Part shown: one piece after another, positions 47,441 through 57,211 of the stretch
Numbering within the stretch: the first letter of the stretch is position 1
How the letters are laid out: each line of letters opens with the position of its first letter
Assembly (NCBI RefSeq): GCF_001550135.1
Contig: NZ_LRUE01000013.1
Coordinates: forward strand, 1-64,000
From: Pseudoalteromonas shioyasakiensis
GTDB lineage: Bacteria; Pseudomonadota; Gammaproteobacteria; Enterobacterales; Alteromonadaceae
Direction of reading: 5' to 3'
Length of the DNA: 64,000 bases
Position numbers and translations under genes: made by a program
The notes under the pieces: generated by a model
What the model was told of the DNA's origin: nothing
Databases searched by the model: none
What the model saw: only the letters and a program-made list of their open reading frames with translations

Positions 47441-48505
47441 ATGGCTTTAATCAGTATGCGACAACTTCTTGATCATGCAGCTGAAAATGGTTACGGCGTA
47501 CCTGCGTTTAACGTTAATAACCAAGAGCAAATGCGTGCAATTATGGAAGCGGCTGACAAAACAAACAGCCCGGTAATTGTACAAGGCTCAGCAGGCGCAC
47601 GTGCCTATGCTGGTGCCCCTTTTATTCGTCATATGATTTTAGCAGCCGTTGAAGAATGGCCTCATATCCCAGTTGTAATGCACCAAGACCACGGAACTTC
47701 ACCAGGTGTATGTCAGCGCTCAATCCAGTTAGGCTTTTCGTCAGTTATGATGGATGGCTCATTAATGTCTGATGGTAAAACCCCTTCAAGCTACGAATAC
47801 AATGTTGATGTAACACGTCAAACAGTTGAAATGGCACATGCTTGTGGTGTGTCTGTTGAAGGCGAGTTAGGTGTTTTAGGTTCACTGGAAACAGGTGAAG
47901 CAGGTGAAGAAGACGGCGTTGGTGCTGAAGGTAAATTGTCTACTGATCAAATGCTAACAGATCCTGAAGAAGCCGCTGATTTCGTTAGTAAAACTAAGGT
48001 TGATGCACTTGCTATTGCTTGTGGTACATCACATGGTGCGTACAAGTTCACTCGTCCACCAACAGACGATATCTTAGCGATTGATCGCATTAAAGAAATC
48101 CACGCGCGTATTCCTAACACACACTTAGTAATGCATGGTTCGTCTTCTGTGCCACAAGAGTGGTTAGAAGTGATTAACCAATACGGTGGCGAAATTCCTG
48201 AAACGTATGGCGTGCCAGTAGAGCAGATCATCGAAGGTATTAAATATGGTGTTCGTAAAGTTAATATCGATACCGATCTTCGTTTAGCATCAACAGGTGC
48301 AATTCGTCGTCACTTAGCTTTAAACCCAGCTAACTTTGATCCACGTAAATACTTAGCTGAAGCAACGAAAGCAATGACAGAGATCTGTGTTGCTCGCTAC
48401 GAAGCATTTGGTACGGCAGGTCAAGCTGGTAAGATCAAGCCAATCTCTTTAGATGATATGCATCTTAAATACTTATCAGGTGAACTTGATCCACAAATCA
48501 AGTGA
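47441..48505 (+). CDS. fba: Fructose-bisphosphate aldolase class II
   Basis: 354-residue zinc aldolase of the Calvin-cycle/long class II subtype. Zinc ligands lie in [14 protein letters not shown] and in [20 protein letters not shown], with the later [12 protein letters not shown]-type segment ([10 protein letters not shown] here). The ATG at 47441 has GGAG upstream and gives the family N terminus [20 protein letters not shown] terminator follows. The order epd-pgk-fba is conserved in gammaproteobacteria. Confidence 0.97.
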   Translation: MALISMRQLLDHAAENGYGVPAFNVNNQEQMRAIMEAADKTNSPVIVQGSAGARAYAGAPFIRHMILAAVEEWPHIPVVMHQDHGTSPGVCQRSIQLGFSSVMMDGSLMSDGKTPSSYEYNVDVTRQTVEMAHACGVSVEGELGVLGSLETGEAGEEDGVGAEGKLSTDQMLTDPEEAADFVSKTKVDALAIACGTSHGAYKFTRPPTDDILAIDRIKEIHARIPNTHLVMHGSSSVPQEWLEVINQYGGEIPETYGVPVEQIIEGIKYGVRKVNIDTDLRLASTGAIRRHLALNPANFDPRKYLAEATKAMTEICVARYEAFGTAGQAGKIKPISLDDMHLKYLSGELDPQIK

Positions 48506-48517
48506 TTGATAGTAAAG

Positions 48518-48547
48518 TGAAAAAGCCGGCTTTATGCCGGTTTTTTA
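48518..48547 (+). terminator. Terminator after fba
   Basis: Stem CCGGC (48526-48530) with GCCGG (48536-48540), extended by a G-T pair and A-T pairs, then a run of T residues. Confidence 0.8.
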
Positions 48548-48555
48548 TATGATTC

Positions 48556-48812
48556 GATCAAGGCGGATCAGCGATATACTTACTCGTGTTTTTCAGGATC
48601 ACTGTTTTACTAACCTTAGCTTTCACGGATCATTATTTTACTAGTTGTATACTGATCACAGGCTTTTCTTTGCTCATCTTTTAAACGAAATGCTGAGCGC
48701 CTTAACATTAAATCAACAAGTTATCTTATTCTCTAAGTAAAAAACTGATCTGAAGTTGATCTTCTTAGTAAAAATCTGATCCTGATCTGATTAAGTTGGT
48801 AGATCAGTGATC
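48556..48812. repeat. GATC-dense repeat cluster upstream of the porin
   Basis: Eleven GATC sites in 257 bp (about one is expected by chance). Two copies of GGATCA-N3-TTTTACTA (48596-48612, 48627-48643) face two related inverted copies with AGTAAAAA-N1-2-TGATCY (48734-48751, 48765-48782). No ORF and no DnaA-box consensus were seen. Function is unknown. Confidence 0.7.
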
Positions 48813-48905
48813 CGTGATTTTTATGTGAAATATCTCCTCCTCGGCTTGACCAAAAGCCCTTTATGTTCGATTTTTAAGTTATTGCTTAAATTGAGGATCG
48901 CTACC

Positions 48906-49856
48906 ATGAATAAACCTGCCATGATGTTGTCGAGCTTTGCAATGTGCATTATTTCTTTTCATAGTGCTGCCGAAGCTGTAGATGTGTATGGTCGGGCCCA
49001 TTTAGGGGTTGCTAATAGCGACACTGGCGATGGCAGCGAAACTTCTATTGAGAGCTATAACTCTCGTATGGGGATCAAAGGCAGCGGTGAAATAAGCGAT
49101 GGGTTAAAAGCCGTATATAAGTTTGAATTTGCAGTAAATGCGGCAGATCAAGATAGCGATGGTAAAACTGAAGAGAATATTACTGCGCGTAATCAATATG
49201 TTGGTCTACAAGGCAGTTATGGGCAGGTAGTGCTTGGTCGTCACGATACGGCATTAAAAGTATCGCAGGGTAAAATTGATTTAATGAACGACTTTAATGG
49301 TGATGTTAAAGCCTTGTTCAATGGTGAAAATCGCCTTGGTGATGTGGTTCATTACAGTTCGCCAATTGTTGGCAATATGCAATTTGTGGTCACCTATATT
49401 GCTGAAGATAACTCCAAACAAGATGAAGAAACCGGTGTTTCTGCGGCATTTATGTATGGTGATAGTAAATTTAAAAAAGCGCCTTACTTTGTAAGTGTTG
49501 CCCACGACAGTAAAGTAGCCGGTTATGATACAACACGGTTTACGGCGCAAGGCCAATTAGGCGATTTAACCCTAGGCGGTATGTATCAACAAAGCGAAAA
49601 AGTCACAGGTTCTGACAAAGAAGATGGCTTTTTGGTGAGCGCATCTTACAAAATAGATAAATATAAGTTGCTGGCGCAATATCAAGATACTGATGGCAGC
49701 TTTGGTAAATTGAAAGATTCGGGTAGCGGTACTTCTGTTGGTGTTGAACGAAGCCTGTCAAAACAAGCACGTATGTACATGTGGTATACGCAATTTTCAC
49801 TAGATAATAATGCTGATGAAGATCATCTTGCAGTCACTTTAAGGTATGACTTTTAA
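48906..49856 (+). CDS. Gram-negative porin
   Basis: 316-residue outer-membrane general porin. Signal peptide ends about residue 23 (AAEA), followed by VDVYGRAHLGVANSD, a typical first strand. SRMGIKGSGEISDGLKAVYKFEF is the second/third strand region, shown here only by family resemblance to OmpC/OmpF/PhoE-like Porin_4 proteins. It ends LAVTLRYDF with the C-terminal aromatic needed for assembly. The ATG at 48906 with GAGGA upstream is chosen over a longer in-frame start. It lies just upstream of phoB, but I see no Pho box before it, only the GATC-rich cluster. Confidence 0.88.
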   Translation: MNKPAMMLSSFAMCIISFHSAAEAVDVYGRAHLGVANSDTGDGSETSIESYNSRMGIKGSGEISDGLKAVYKFEFAVNAADQDSDGKTEENITARNQYVGLQGSYGQVVLGRHDTALKVSQGKIDLMNDFNGDVKALFNGENRLGDVVHYSSPIVGNMQFVVTYIAEDNSKQDEETGVSAAFMYGDSKFKKAPYFVSVAHDSKVAGYDTTRFTAQGQLGDLTLGGMYQQSEKVTGSDKEDGFLVSASYKIDKYKLLAQYQDTDGSFGKLKDSGSGTSVGVERSLSKQARMYMWYTQFSLDNNADEDHLAVTLRYDF

Positions 49857-49934
49857 TCCGAAATTTACTATTTAAGCGTAAAAAATGGCTATTTTTGCTT
49901 TGATTCTTTTGCGCTTTTTCAATTACTCGTTAGA

Positions 49935-49962
49935 CTTTCATAAAAATGTCATACTTAGTCAT
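49935..49962 (+). promoter_or_regulatory. Pho box before phoB
   Basis: Direct repeats CTTTCAT (49935-49941), TGTCAT (49947-49952) and TAGTCAT (49956-49962) at a spacing of 10-11 bases, as in PhoB sites. It lies 41 bp before the phoB start, which indicates autoregulation. Confidence 0.75.
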
Positions 49963-50002
49963 AATAATGAAACCAGTTCGCTAACGAAAGAGATAAATTG
50001 GA

Positions 50003-50692
50003 ATGTCACGTAAAGTACTAGTCGTCGATGACGAAGCGCCTATCAGAGAGATGCTGGTTTTTGTTTTAGAGCAAAATGGTTTTCAAGCAATTGAAGCAGA
50101 AGATTATGACTCTGCGATTGAAGCTATGGTTGAACCATACCCAGATATGGTTTTATTAGATTGGATGTTACCTGGTGGTAGCGGTATTCAAATTGCTAAG
50201 AAATTTAAGCAAAACGAATATACTCGTCAGATCCCTATCATTATGCTGACTGCTCGCGGTGAAGAAGAAGACAAAGTACGCGGCCTTGAAGTAGGTGCTG
50301 ATGATTACGTAACCAAACCATTTTCTCCTAAAGAATTAATGGCGCGCATTAAAGCGGTTATTCGCCGTGTTTCACCAACCTCATTAGAAGAAGCCATTGA
50401 AGTTCATGGCTTACGCCTTGACCCAATCTCACACCGTGTAACATCAGAAGGTAGTGAATTAGATATGGGGCCTACTGAATTTAGATTACTACATTTCTTC
50501 ATGACGCATCCTGAACGTGTTTACAGCCGTGAACAATTACTTGATCATGTATGGGGAACAAATGTATATGTAGAAGACCGTACTGTTGATGTACATATTC
50601 GCCGTCTACGTAAAGCGATTGCACCATTAGGGCATGACCGTTTAGTGCAAACCGTTCGCGGTGCAGGCTATCGTTTTTCAAGTAAATTATAA
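50003..50692 (+). CDS. phoB: Phosphate response regulator PhoB
   Basis: 229-residue OmpR-family regulator. The receiver has [11 protein letters not shown], phospho-Asp in [13 protein letters not shown] and the Lys in [13 protein letters not shown]; the C-terminal winged helix has [22 protein letters not shown] and [12 protein letters not shown]. This is the usual PhoB sequence pattern. It is preceded by a Pho box and followed after 56 bp by phoR on the same strand. Confidence 0.97.
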   Translation: MSRKVLVVDDEAPIREMLVFVLEQNGFQAIEAEDYDSAIEAMVEPYPDMVLLDWMLPGGSGIQIAKKFKQNEYTRQIPIIMLTARGEEEDKVRGLEVGADDYVTKPFSPKELMARIKAVIRRVSPTSLEEAIEVHGLRLDPISHRVTSEGSELDMGPTEFRLLHFFMTHPERVYSREQLLDHVWGTNVYVEDRTVDVHIRRLRKAIAPLGHDRLVQTVRGAGYRFSSKL

Positions 50693-50748
50693 GTGTCATG
50701 GCAATGACCTTAACAAGCTAATTTACATACTTAAGGTAAAGTGAGTGT

Positions 50749-52080
50749 ATGTATCGAGTAGTGAATAAACAGGCGTTAGCAAAACGCCTGTTTATGTATT
50801 TCTTACCCTTGTTATTAGTTGGCGTACTTGTAGGTGCGCCTTTTTTGCTTTTATTTTTAGGCTCTTTTGCACTTTTAATTTGGCATTATCATCAATTATA
50901 TCGCCTCAGCGATTGGCTCCTTAATCAACGTAGTTTTAACCCACCCGAAGGGGAGGGAGCGTGGGAGCAAGTCTTTGAAGGGATCTATCATTTACAACAC
51001 CGCAACCGTAAAAAACGCAATGAATTGGCAGACTTAATACGCCGTTTTCGTGATGGTGCCGAAGCTGTGCCTGATGCGGTTGTCGTATTACAAAAAGATC
51101 TTAGCATTATTTGGTGTAACCAATTGGCTTTAAAGGTTTTAGGTTTACAATGGCCTACCGATCATGGGCAACGCTTAGATAATCTTATTCGCGATCCTAA
51201 GTTTGCAAAGTACATGCATAAAGCTTGTTTCGATGAACCGCTCGAGCTTGATGGTGGCCACAGCTACGATCAAACCTTAGAGTTTCGTGTTATGCCCTAT
51301 GCGAGTTCACAGTTGATGATGGTGGTGCGTGATGTTACTCGCTTAAAGCAACTTGAGCAGATGCGTAAAGACTTTGTGGCCAATGTTTCTCATGAGCTGA
51401 GAACACCGCTTACTGTGGTAACCGGTTACTTAGAAATGCTTGATTCAGATAGCTTACCACCTCCTGCAATGTGGCAAAAAGCGCAAACAACCATGCTTGA
51501 ACAATGTAAGCGTATGGATAGCTTGGTCAATCAATTACTGTCTTTGTCGCGTATTGAAGGGGCACGTCGTCAAGATAACGATAAGCCTGTCAATGTGCCG
51601 CAGCTTCTTACCTATATTCAAACCGAAGCACAGTCATTGAACCAAGACAAAGGCCATGAGCTTATATTTAATGTTGATACGAGTTTAGACATTAAAGGGG
51701 CCGAAGACGAATTACGTAGTGCCTTTTCTAACCTTGTTTTTAATGCCATTCATTACACCAAGCCAGGTGGCAAGATTGTGGTTGATTGGCAGCTTAAAAA
51801 TAACCAAGCCGCATTTAGTGTGACTGATAATGGTGATGGTATTGCCGCAGAGCATATTAACCGTTTAACCGAGCGTTTTTATCGTGTCGATAAAGCTCGT
51901 AGCCGAACGACAGGTGGGTCTGGGCTAGGTTTAGCAATTACAAAACATGTACTTACAAGGCATGACAGTCGATTAGATATCAGCAGTAAATTAGGACAGG
52001 GCTCTACCTTTGCGTTTGCATTTGGTAGCGAAAAAGTCGTACGTATTGAAGAAAAAATAGAAAAAACTGCAAAGTCATAA
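50749..52080 (+). CDS. phoR: Phosphate sensor kinase PhoR
   Basis: 443 residues. Two hydrophobic helices at the N terminus (about 10-45), a PAS domain (about 100-195), then HisKA with phospho-acceptor His in DFVANVSHELRTPLTVVTGYLEML-type sequence, and HATPase with DNGDGIAAEHINRLTERFYRVDKAR and GGSGLGLAITKHVL. There is no large periplasmic sensor domain, as normal for PhoR, which senses phosphate through the Pst transporter and PhoU. No phoU or pstCAB is in the window. Confidence 0.96.
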   Translation: MYRVVNKQALAKRLFMYFLPLLLVGVLVGAPFLLLFLGSFALLIWHYHQLYRLSDWLLNQRSFNPPEGEGAWEQVFEGIYHLQHRNRKKRNELADLIRRFRDGAEAVPDAVVVLQKDLSIIWCNQLALKVLGLQWPTDHGQRLDNLIRDPKFAKYMHKACFDEPLELDGGHSYDQTLEFRVMPYASSQLMMVVRDVTRLKQLEQMRKDFVANVSHELRTPLTVVTGYLEMLDSDSLPPPAMWQKAQTTMLEQCKRMDSLVNQLLSLSRIEGARRQDNDKPVNVPQLLTYIQTEAQSLNQDKGHELIFNVDTSLDIKGAEDELRSAFSNLVFNAIHYTKPGGKIVVDWQLKNNQAAFSVTDNGDGIAAEHINRLTERFYRVDKARSRTTGGSGLGLAITKHVLTRHDSRLDISSKLGQGSTFAFAFGSEKVVRIEEKIEKTAKS

Positions 52081-52082
52081 AA

Positions 52083-52121
52083 ATGTCATTTAAGGGTAAT
52101 CTAACTGTCATCTAGTGTCAT
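52083..52121 (+). promoter_or_regulatory. Pho box before pstS
   Basis: ATGTCAT (52083-52089), CTGTCAT (52105-52111) and GTGTCAT (52115-52121); the first and second are exactly 22 bases apart, two PhoB helical steps. It lies about 50 bp before pstS, partly next to the phoR stop. Confidence 0.75.
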
Positions 52122-52171
52122 TAGAGTAGACCGCAGTTAGGAAATGGGACGAACAAATCGGAGTAACCCCT

Positions 52172-53140
52172 ATGAAATTCAAAAATCTCGTTGCCGCAAT
52201 GGGTGTGGCTGTAACAACATTTGTATCAGCACAAGCAGCTGCAGTTGATAAAGATATGCCTGAGTACACTAAAACAAGTGGTATCTCTGGTAACTTCTCA
52301 TCTGTTGGTTCTGACACTCTTGCAAACATGATGACGTTCTGGGCAGAAGAGTACAAACGCTTCTATCCAAACATAAACATTCAAATCCAAGCAGCGGGTT
52401 CTTCAACTGCTCCTCCAGCATTAACTGAAGGTACAGCAAACTTCGGCCCAATGAGCCGTCGTATGAAGTCAAAAGAAATCGAAGCATTCGAAAAGCGTTA
52501 CGGCTACAAGCCAACTGAAGTTCGCGTTGCAATCGATGCTCTAGCTGTATTCGTACACAAAGATAACCCAATCAAAGGTTTACGTATTGACCAAGTTGAT
52601 GCGATTTTCTCTTCTACACGTAAATGTGGTGCAAGTGAACAAGTTAACCGTTGGAGCGAAGTAGGTCTTGAGGGTGATTGGGCTGCAAAAGATATCCAGC
52701 TTTACGGTCGTAACTCAGTATCAGGTACTTACGGTTACTTCAAGAAGAAAGCCCTTTGTAAAGGTGACTTCCGTAACAATGTAAACGAACAACCAGGTTC
52801 TGCATCTGTAGTACAGTCAATCTCTTCTTCTGTGAACGCGATTGGTTACTCAGGTATCGGTTATAAAACATCAGGTGTACGTACAGTACCACTTTCTAAG
52901 AAAGGCGATAACTTTGTTGATGCAACATTAGAAAATGTAGCAACAGGTAAATATCCACTATCTCGTTTCTTATATGTTTACGTGAACAAGCACCCTAACA
53001 AGCCGCTTTCACCAATCGATGCAGAGTTCTTAAAAATGGTTCTTTCTGTAGATGGTCAAAAAATTGTTGAGAAAGATGGTTATGTGCCACTTTCAGGCAA
53101 AATGGCAATGGCTGAACTTAAAAAGCTAGGCCTTCTGTAA
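52172..53140 (+). CDS. pstS: Periplasmic phosphate-binding protein PstS
   Basis: 322-residue phosphate-binding protein for ABC uptake. Signal peptide ends about residue 25 (AQAAA). Binding segments are [39 protein letters not shown]-type and [18 protein letters not shown]; it has two Cys in the middle lobe. It belongs to the PstS group without pstCAB attached: a strong terminator follows directly. The permease genes must be elsewhere. Placed after phoBR and with its own Pho box. Confidence 0.93.
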   Translation: MKFKNLVAAMGVAVTTFVSAQAAAVDKDMPEYTKTSGISGNFSSVGSDTLANMMTFWAEEYKRFYPNINIQIQAAGSSTAPPALTEGTANFGPMSRRMKSKEIEAFEKRYGYKPTEVRVAIDALAVFVHKDNPIKGLRIDQVDAIFSSTRKCGASEQVNRWSEVGLEGDWAAKDIQLYGRNSVSGTYGYFKKKALCKGDFRNNVNEQPGSASVVQSISSSVNAIGYSGIGYKTSGVRTVPLSKKGDNFVDATLENVATGKYPLSRFLYVYVNKHPNKPLSPIDAEFLKMVLSVDGQKIVEKDGYVPLSGKMAMAELKKLGLL

Positions 53141-53160
53141 CAACCATACAGACATAGATG

Positions 53161-53189
53161 AAAAAACCGCTCATTGAGCGGTTTTTTTT
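53161..53189. terminator. Bidirectional terminator between pstS and opgH
   Basis: AACCGCTC (53165-53172) with GAGCGGTT (53176-53183); A-run before and eight T residues after, between convergent genes. Confidence 0.92.
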
Positions 53190-53192
53190 CGT

Positions 53193-55175
53193 TTAGCTTT
53201 TGGCAAAGAGCTTGGCTTTAATACGTTGCTGAGCAATACGTACTTGCTTGCGCTTTTTGCCTGAGGGTGCCTTAAAGCTTTGAATAGGCATTACCGTTGG
53301 GTATTCATTAGGTAATGCTGGTACATTAAAGTCAGCGTGTTCATCTTTTGGCAAGCCAATTTCTTGTTGATGTACACGAAGTGCCGCTAAGGTATCATCG
53401 TTTTCAACTTCACTTGGACATAAAAATAAACCCATTTTTCGCATTTTCACACCTAAGCCGATGCTGCTTGAATAGCGTACAATTGGCGCTGCTAAAATAA
53501 GGCCTACTAAAATAGGTGATAACCACCAAAAGAAAGTCGGTGTGTAATAGTAGGCAACCGAACCCCAGATAATCGCGGTAATAGTCGAAAATAACGTATA
53601 ACCAATCGCTTCTTTCCACGGCACCATTCTGCCTTCGCGAGGTTGTGCATCCCAGCTAACTTTTTTGCCTAAAAATACGCACACTACAAAGTAGCTATGA
53701 AACACCATCATTAAAGGGGCAATCACAATCGCAAAAATAGTTTCGATGAGTGAACCGGCAATTAATTTCATCGTACCGCCAAAGGCTTTATTACGATGCA
53801 CTAAAGTCACAATTACGCCCATTAATTTAGGCAGTAACAACAATACAGCTGTAATAAATAACAACGAATCAATTAAATCCGTTTTAGCAATTTGCCAGGT
53901 TGGGAAAAGTTGATAAGCATGATTAAAGTACACGTCGCTATTAAGTGCACGAGTTACTGCATCTAAGGTACTTAATGCCAGCATAGATAACCAAATCAAC
54001 GATGAAATATAAGCTGTGGCACCAAATAAAAAGTGCATTTTACTCATTAGCTTAAGACCTGATTTAGGCAGTAAACCTAAATGCTGGATATTACCTTGCA
54101 CCCAACGTCTATCACGAATCGCGTAATCGAGAATGTTACTTGGTACTTCTTCGTAACTGCCTTCAACATCGCTAAGCAGTAACACATCCCAACCACTGCG
54201 GTGTAGCAGAGAAGCTTCTACAAAGTCATGACTTAAGATCTCACCACCAAATGGGGCATTACCTTTTAAAACAGGTAGGCCGCAGCACTTTGTGAATGCT
54301 TCAACGCGAATAATCGCATTGTGGCCCCAGTAGTTTGCTTGGTTTGTTTGCCAAAAAGCAGAACCAGTTGCCAGCATTGGGCTATATAAAATTGATGCAA
54401 ACTGTAAAAAACGACCAAAAAACGTGTCTTGGCGAACTGGAATAGGGATCGTTTGGATCAAGCCTGATTTTGGATTGCTGATCATGCTAGAAGTCAGTTC
54501 AAGCATACATTGACCCGTCATAATGCTATCGGCATCAAGCACAATCATGTGATCGTACTGGCTACCCCAACGTTCACAAAAATCAGTTAAGTTACCCACT
54601 TTACGGTGTTTATTATCTTCACGGCGACGATAAAAAGTATGCTTTGCTAAATCACCTAAGCGCTCAGTAAGTGCATTCCACGCTTTAAGTTCATTACGTG
54701 CAATTTCAGGGTCTTGCGTATCACTTAGCAAGTAAAAGTCGTAATGCGGCATTTGCCCTGTTTTAGCCAGCGAGCGTAAACTTACTTCAAAACCGGCGAT
54801 GACACGCTCTGTATCTTCGTTGTAGATAGGCATAACAATGGCTGTTTTAGTTTGGCTCAAGGCATGCTGATTAATCTCGATTGGCTTTTGACGTTTTAAG
54901 GTCAACGGGTCAATACGAAATAATTGCAAGATAAAGCCCATACAGCCACTACAAAAGGCTGTAACAATCCACGCGAAGGTAACTGTAAATAATGCCAGTA
55001 AAGCGTACTCAAGCGGTGTCATGCCGTTTGAATTTAAAATATCGAACATGATCCACACGCCATAGGCGGTAATGGTAAGCGCTAGGCTCGAAAAAAGCCA
55101 AGCGCGGGTCTTCTTAAATGGCATTGCTGTTGCCTTTAATGCTTTACTATTGGACGTCGTTTGGATACCAGACAT
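53193..55175 (-). CDS. opgH: Glucan biosynthesis glucosyltransferase OpgH
   Basis: 660-residue inner-membrane glycosyltransferase that makes the beta-1,2-glucan backbone of osmoregulated periplasmic glucans. N-terminal helices (about 25-85), a GT2 domain with MPIYNEDTERVIAGFE, VLDADSIMTGQCML and the RDRRWVQGN processive motif, then six or so helices. It is much shorter than Escherichia coli MdoH (847), lacking most of its long N-terminal cytoplasmic part. The ATG at 55175 has GGAG upstream and overlaps the opgG end by 29 bases. Earlier in-frame starts to 55205 lack a ribosome site. Confidence 0.94.
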   Translation of the reverse strand: MSGIQTTSNSKALKATAMPFKKTRAWLFSSLALTITAYGVWIMFDILNSNGMTPLEYALLALFTVTFAWIVTAFCSGCMGFILQLFRIDPLTLKRQKPIEINQHALSQTKTAIVMPIYNEDTERVIAGFEVSLRSLAKTGQMPHYDFYLLSDTQDPEIARNELKAWNALTERLGDLAKHTFYRRREDNKHRKVGNLTDFCERWGSQYDHMIVLDADSIMTGQCMLELTSSMISNPKSGLIQTIPIPVRQDTFFGRFLQFASILYSPMLATGSAFWQTNQANYWGHNAIIRVEAFTKCCGLPVLKGNAPFGGEILSHDFVEASLLHRSGWDVLLLSDVEGSYEEVPSNILDYAIRDRRWVQGNIQHLGLLPKSGLKLMSKMHFLFGATAYISSLIWLSMLALSTLDAVTRALNSDVYFNHAYQLFPTWQIAKTDLIDSLLFITAVLLLLPKLMGVIVTLVHRNKAFGGTMKLIAGSLIETIFAIVIAPLMMVFHSYFVVCVFLGKKVSWDAQPREGRMVPWKEAIGYTLFSTITAIIWGSVAYYYTPTFFWWLSPILVGLILAAPIVRYSSSIGLGVKMRKMGLFLCPSEVENDDTLAALRVHQQEIGLPKDEHADFNVPALPNEYPTVMPIQSFKAPSGKKRKQVRIAQQRIKAKLFAKS

Positions 55176-56865
55176 AGCTCCATACCTCGCTGATTTCTTT
55201 ATCACGTAGTTTTAACGATAAGCGCATATCAACAGGCTTATCTCCCTCTGGCGCCACTTTAAATGCTACGCGCCATCCTTGATTGTTTGGTAACTGCTGT
55301 ACCGTTTTATCGCTTATTTGCCCAGCTGAGAGTGTAAGATCCGCCTGCATGGCAAAATTAGCAGATAGTTGATTAATCGTTTCGCCACTAAAATCAACGG
55401 TAAATTGGCGGTGGCTTTTTGGTGGTGGATTGTCTTCACCAGGTAATGCTGCACTACCAATTCGAGTTCTTAACACACTCGCTTTATCTTGAGTTGCAAG
55501 TGTGGCATTGAAAGTCGACAGCTTGTAACTAAAACTTAAGCTGTCACCAGCTTTCATTGGCTGCTCTGGCACCCAGTAGCTAACAATATTGTCGTTAGTT
55601 TCGGTATCTGTTGGGATCTCTACTAACTCAACACGCCCTTTACCCCAATTACCCACTGGCTCAATCCACATGCTCGGACGGTTGTGATAATGCGCTTCGG
55701 TATCAAGGTAGTTATTAAAATCTCGGTCTCGCTGCGCAAGGCCAAAGCCTTTAGGGTTCGCGTAGCTAAACGAAGTCACGCTCAATTTCTTCGGGTTATT
55801 CAGTGCACGCCAAATCCATTGACCTTGTTCTGATTGCATTAATAGGCCATCAGAATCATGTACTTCAGGGCGGTAATCATCAAAAAACTTAGTACTATTT
55901 TCACCGTGGTAAAACATACTTGTTAGCGGGGCTATGCCGAGCTTTTTAATGTCTTTACGGGCAAAAATTTGCATCTCGGTTTTTACTTCAGTGTTAGTAG
56001 AAGGTGTTAGTTCAAAACGATAGGCTCCCGACACTGAAGGGCTATCTAATAATGCATAAAGCACGATGGTAGTATCTTCGGGTGCAGGTTTTACTAACCA
56101 GAACTCTTTGAATACAGGAAATTCTTCGCCTGAGCTCAGTGCTGTATCAACTGCAAGACCTCGAGCTGACAGACCATATACTTGATGCGGGCCAACTAAA
56201 CGAAAATACGAAGCACCTTGGAACACAGCTACTTCGTCTTTGTACTGGTTGTTGTTCAGTGGAAAATGCAAACGAAAACCTGCATGGCCAAGTTGTGTAT
56301 TGGCAATAGCGGTGCTGATCTCTTGCTCTAACGGGGCAGCAGTTGCATCGTAACGATAGTAATCTGTTTTAAAAGGTAAACTTTTTACTTCGGCATTTTG
56401 CTCAAGAGTATTAATTGCAACCGGTGAGCGATATAAGAAGCCTGGGTGGAATAACTGCACTTCATACAGGCTTTGATCTTTCCAAATTGCTTGCTCAGTA
56501 CGAAAACGAATTGCACGGTAGTCCTGATAACCAATGCTAGTTAATGCTTCAAGCTCTAACTCCTTAGGGGCTACATACGGCGCAGAGGCTAATTTCTTCG
56601 CACGTGCAGTGATAACTTCAAATAGCTTTTCTTCTGGAATCGTGATCATTGCAGGCTTAAGCTCAACCGCAGCACTATCCTTTACTTGCTGTTTTTCATT
56701 TTCGGTTGCTTGAACCTCAGCGGCTGTTTGTTCTGTTTCAGTTGCTTTTGGCTGATCTGGTTCTTCAACTGCGTAACTATGACCTGCGCTGATGGCTAAT
56801 AATACGCCCAAGAAGGTCTTCTTTTTAATAGCGCTGAAGAGCTTAGTTCGGGTTTCTGGTTTCAT
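55147..56865 (-). CDS. opgG: Periplasmic glucan biosynthesis protein OpgG
   Basis: 572 residues. A signal peptide with a basic start and cleavage after about residue 33 (HSYA), then an acidic low-complexity stretch (about 35-75) not usual in Escherichia coli OpgG, then the MdoG domain with YQDYRAIRFRTEQAIWKD, VYGLSARGLAVDT and FSYANPKGFGLAQRDRDFNNY. It acts in periplasmic glucan branching or backbone extension. It comes before opgH in the operon. AAGGAAAA precedes the ATG. Confidence 0.95.
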   Translation of the reverse strand: MKPETRTKLFSAIKKKTFLGVLLAISAGHSYAVEEPDQPKATETEQTAAEVQATENEKQQVKDSAAVELKPAMITIPEEKLFEVITARAKKLASAPYVAPKELELEALTSIGYQDYRAIRFRTEQAIWKDQSLYEVQLFHPGFLYRSPVAINTLEQNAEVKSLPFKTDYYRYDATAAPLEQEISTAIANTQLGHAGFRLHFPLNNNQYKDEVAVFQGASYFRLVGPHQVYGLSARGLAVDTALSSGEEFPVFKEFWLVKPAPEDTTIVLYALLDSPSVSGAYRFELTPSTNTEVKTEMQIFARKDIKKLGIAPLTSMFYHGENSTKFFDDYRPEVHDSDGLLMQSEQGQWIWRALNNPKKLSVTSFSYANPKGFGLAQRDRDFNNYLDTEAHYHNRPSMWIEPVGNWGKGRVELVEIPTDTETNDNIVSYWVPEQPMKAGDSLSFSYKLSTFNATLATQDKASVLRTRIGSAALPGEDNPPPKSHRQFTVDFSGETINQLSANFAMQADLTLSAGQISDKTVQQLPNNQGWRVAFKVAPEGDKPVDMRLSLKLRDKEISEVWSYVWYPNDVQ

Positions 56866-57211
56866 TCAATTTTCCTTTAGCCGTAAATCACGTTAATTCT
56901 TTCATATCTCATAGCAATTACTGGACCCAAAATAAAAACTAACAATCTCAATGGCTTTGAGTTGGTGCAGCTAAATGCGAAGAGTAAAATTTTGAAATTA
57001 GTGCGAAACAATTACACGGTTGCAGTTGTTTATTCGTCACCAATATGGAGAAGTTTAATGAACGAAAGCTTGCCCTAATATGAATAGCTTAAAGGGTAAA
57101 CAAAAATATGAACAAAATTACCAGAGGCTTAATTGTGCGAGTGAAATTGTAATCGTGAGGGGGAGTGCAGGCACCGAATAGGTTTTCAGTGCCTTAAAAA
57201 GCGAGTCGTTG
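56866..57211. other. Intergenic region upstream of opgG
   Basis: AT-rich spacer with no credible ORF. A 6-bp inverted repeat AGGCAC (57169-57174) with GTGCCT (57189-57194) lies just after the lipoprotein gene; it has no T-run on either strand and a 14-base loop, so it is not a clear terminator. The opgG promoter should be in the left part. Confidence 0.45.

Noticed and set aside
48556-48812. GATC cluster as the chromosomal origin oriC
   Set aside because: No DnaA-box consensus and no dnaA, gidA or other origin-linked gene is nearby.
57169-57194. Hairpin after the cysteine-rich lipoprotein as a Rho-independent terminator
   Set aside because: The stem is only six pairs with a 14-base loop and no T-run on either strand.
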